From assembly GCA_019415435.1 (NCBI GenBank), contig DXZE01000015.1, positions 1 through 38,779 on the forward strand: a DNA stretch of 38,779 bases. Reading direction: 5' to 3'. Position numbers and translations under genes: made by a program. Position 1 is the first letter of the stretch. Each line of letters starts with the position of its first letter. Source of the DNA: Erysipelotrichaceae bacterium (lineage in GTDB: Bacteria > Bacillota_I > Bacilli_A > Erysipelotrichales > Erysipelotrichaceae). The notes under the pieces were generated by a model, which was not told the DNA's origin, did not search any database, and saw nothing but the letters and a program-made list of their open reading frames with translations. Positions 38,726-38,779 of this stretch are shown in pieces.

Positions 38726-38779
38726 TTGACACTCCCACAGCTAAAGCACGTGGGATTCTTGAGAAGTCTGATTGCTTAC
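38726..38779 (-). mobile_element. Probable 3' end of an IS200/IS605-type tnpB element entering from the right edge
   Basis: On the minus strand, AAGAATCCCACGTGC, TTTAG and GTGGGAGTGTCAA form a terminal hairpin (CCCAC/GTGGG, 38734-38738 with 38750-38754, with an inner GC/GC pair). This motif is familiar from tnpB gene ends in Bacillota, where the tnpB stop (TAG at 38741-38743) falls in the hairpin loop and the RNA guide scaffold ends at the element border. An incoming minus-strand frame reading NQTSQESHVL ends at that TAG. The tnpB body is outside the window. Confidence 0.5.

Noticed and set aside
1..38779. CRISPR array, tRNA or rRNA genes, integrated prophage
   Set aside because: No spaced direct repeats, no cloverleaf with a CCA/T-loop signature, no rRNA-like conserved blocks and no phage structural genes could be seen.

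Overview
The window reads as a chromosomal segment of a low-GC Bacillota, most likely a gut Erysipelotrichia-type organism. That placement is an inference from gene order (cysS-mrnC-rlmB-sigH-rpmG-secE-nusG-rplK-rplA; uvrA-hprK-lgt/ppaX-rapZ-yvcK-whiA), two T-box leaders, cre sites and HPr kinase. Almost everything up to about 31.3 kb is on the minus strand; the exception is one MATE gene.

Layout. 1-74: probable right end of an IS200/IS605-type (tnpB) element. 155-5051: M24 peptidase, rplA, rplK with an L1-type leader, a Dabb protein, a DUF5684-like membrane protein, nusG, secE, rpmG (too short for most ORF callers) and a SigH-type sigma factor. 5144-7582: rlmB, mrnC and cysS, the last behind a cysteine T-box. 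7840-11150: NIF3-like protein, GYF_2 protein and an unusual membrane-spanning XRE / RCC1-like / FN3 protein. 11276-13323: gapA and an Eis-like acetyltransferase. 13353-18639: small membrane protein, whiA, yvcK, rapZ, a fused degenerate Lgt + PpaX-like HAD protein, and hprK. 18742-24123: uvrA and mutS. 24238-26940: two convergent MATE paralogues. 26937-31281: a PTS EIIBC-like protein without its phosphocysteine, NAD kinase, and metG behind a methionine T-box. 31697-37962: gatZ/kbaZ, a TPR-like membrane protein, a small acidic-tail membrane protein, a mannose-family PTS (IID, IIC, IIB; no IIA) and a divergent AraC regulator whose intergenic region holds two consensus cre sites. 37990-38779: hypothetical ORFs, a strongly foldable region and another probable IS605-type end.

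How the genes fit together. HPr kinase/phosphorylase, the PpaX-like phosphatase domain, the two cre sites and the mannose-family PTS are parts of the carbon catabolite control circuit. GatZ suggests that the imported sugar enters a tagatose/galactosamine-type pathway. RapZ-YvcK-WhiA is the usual envelope/division regulatory trio. The points most worth a second look are: the Lgt-HAD fusion whose Lgt half has lost catalytic residues; the EIIBC-like protein with Ser at the phosphocysteine position; the HTH-TM-RCC1-FN3 protein; several genes whose -10 box lies only 6-14 nt before the start codon, implying leaderless or near-leaderless mRNAs; and the alternative hairpins at 38328-38427.
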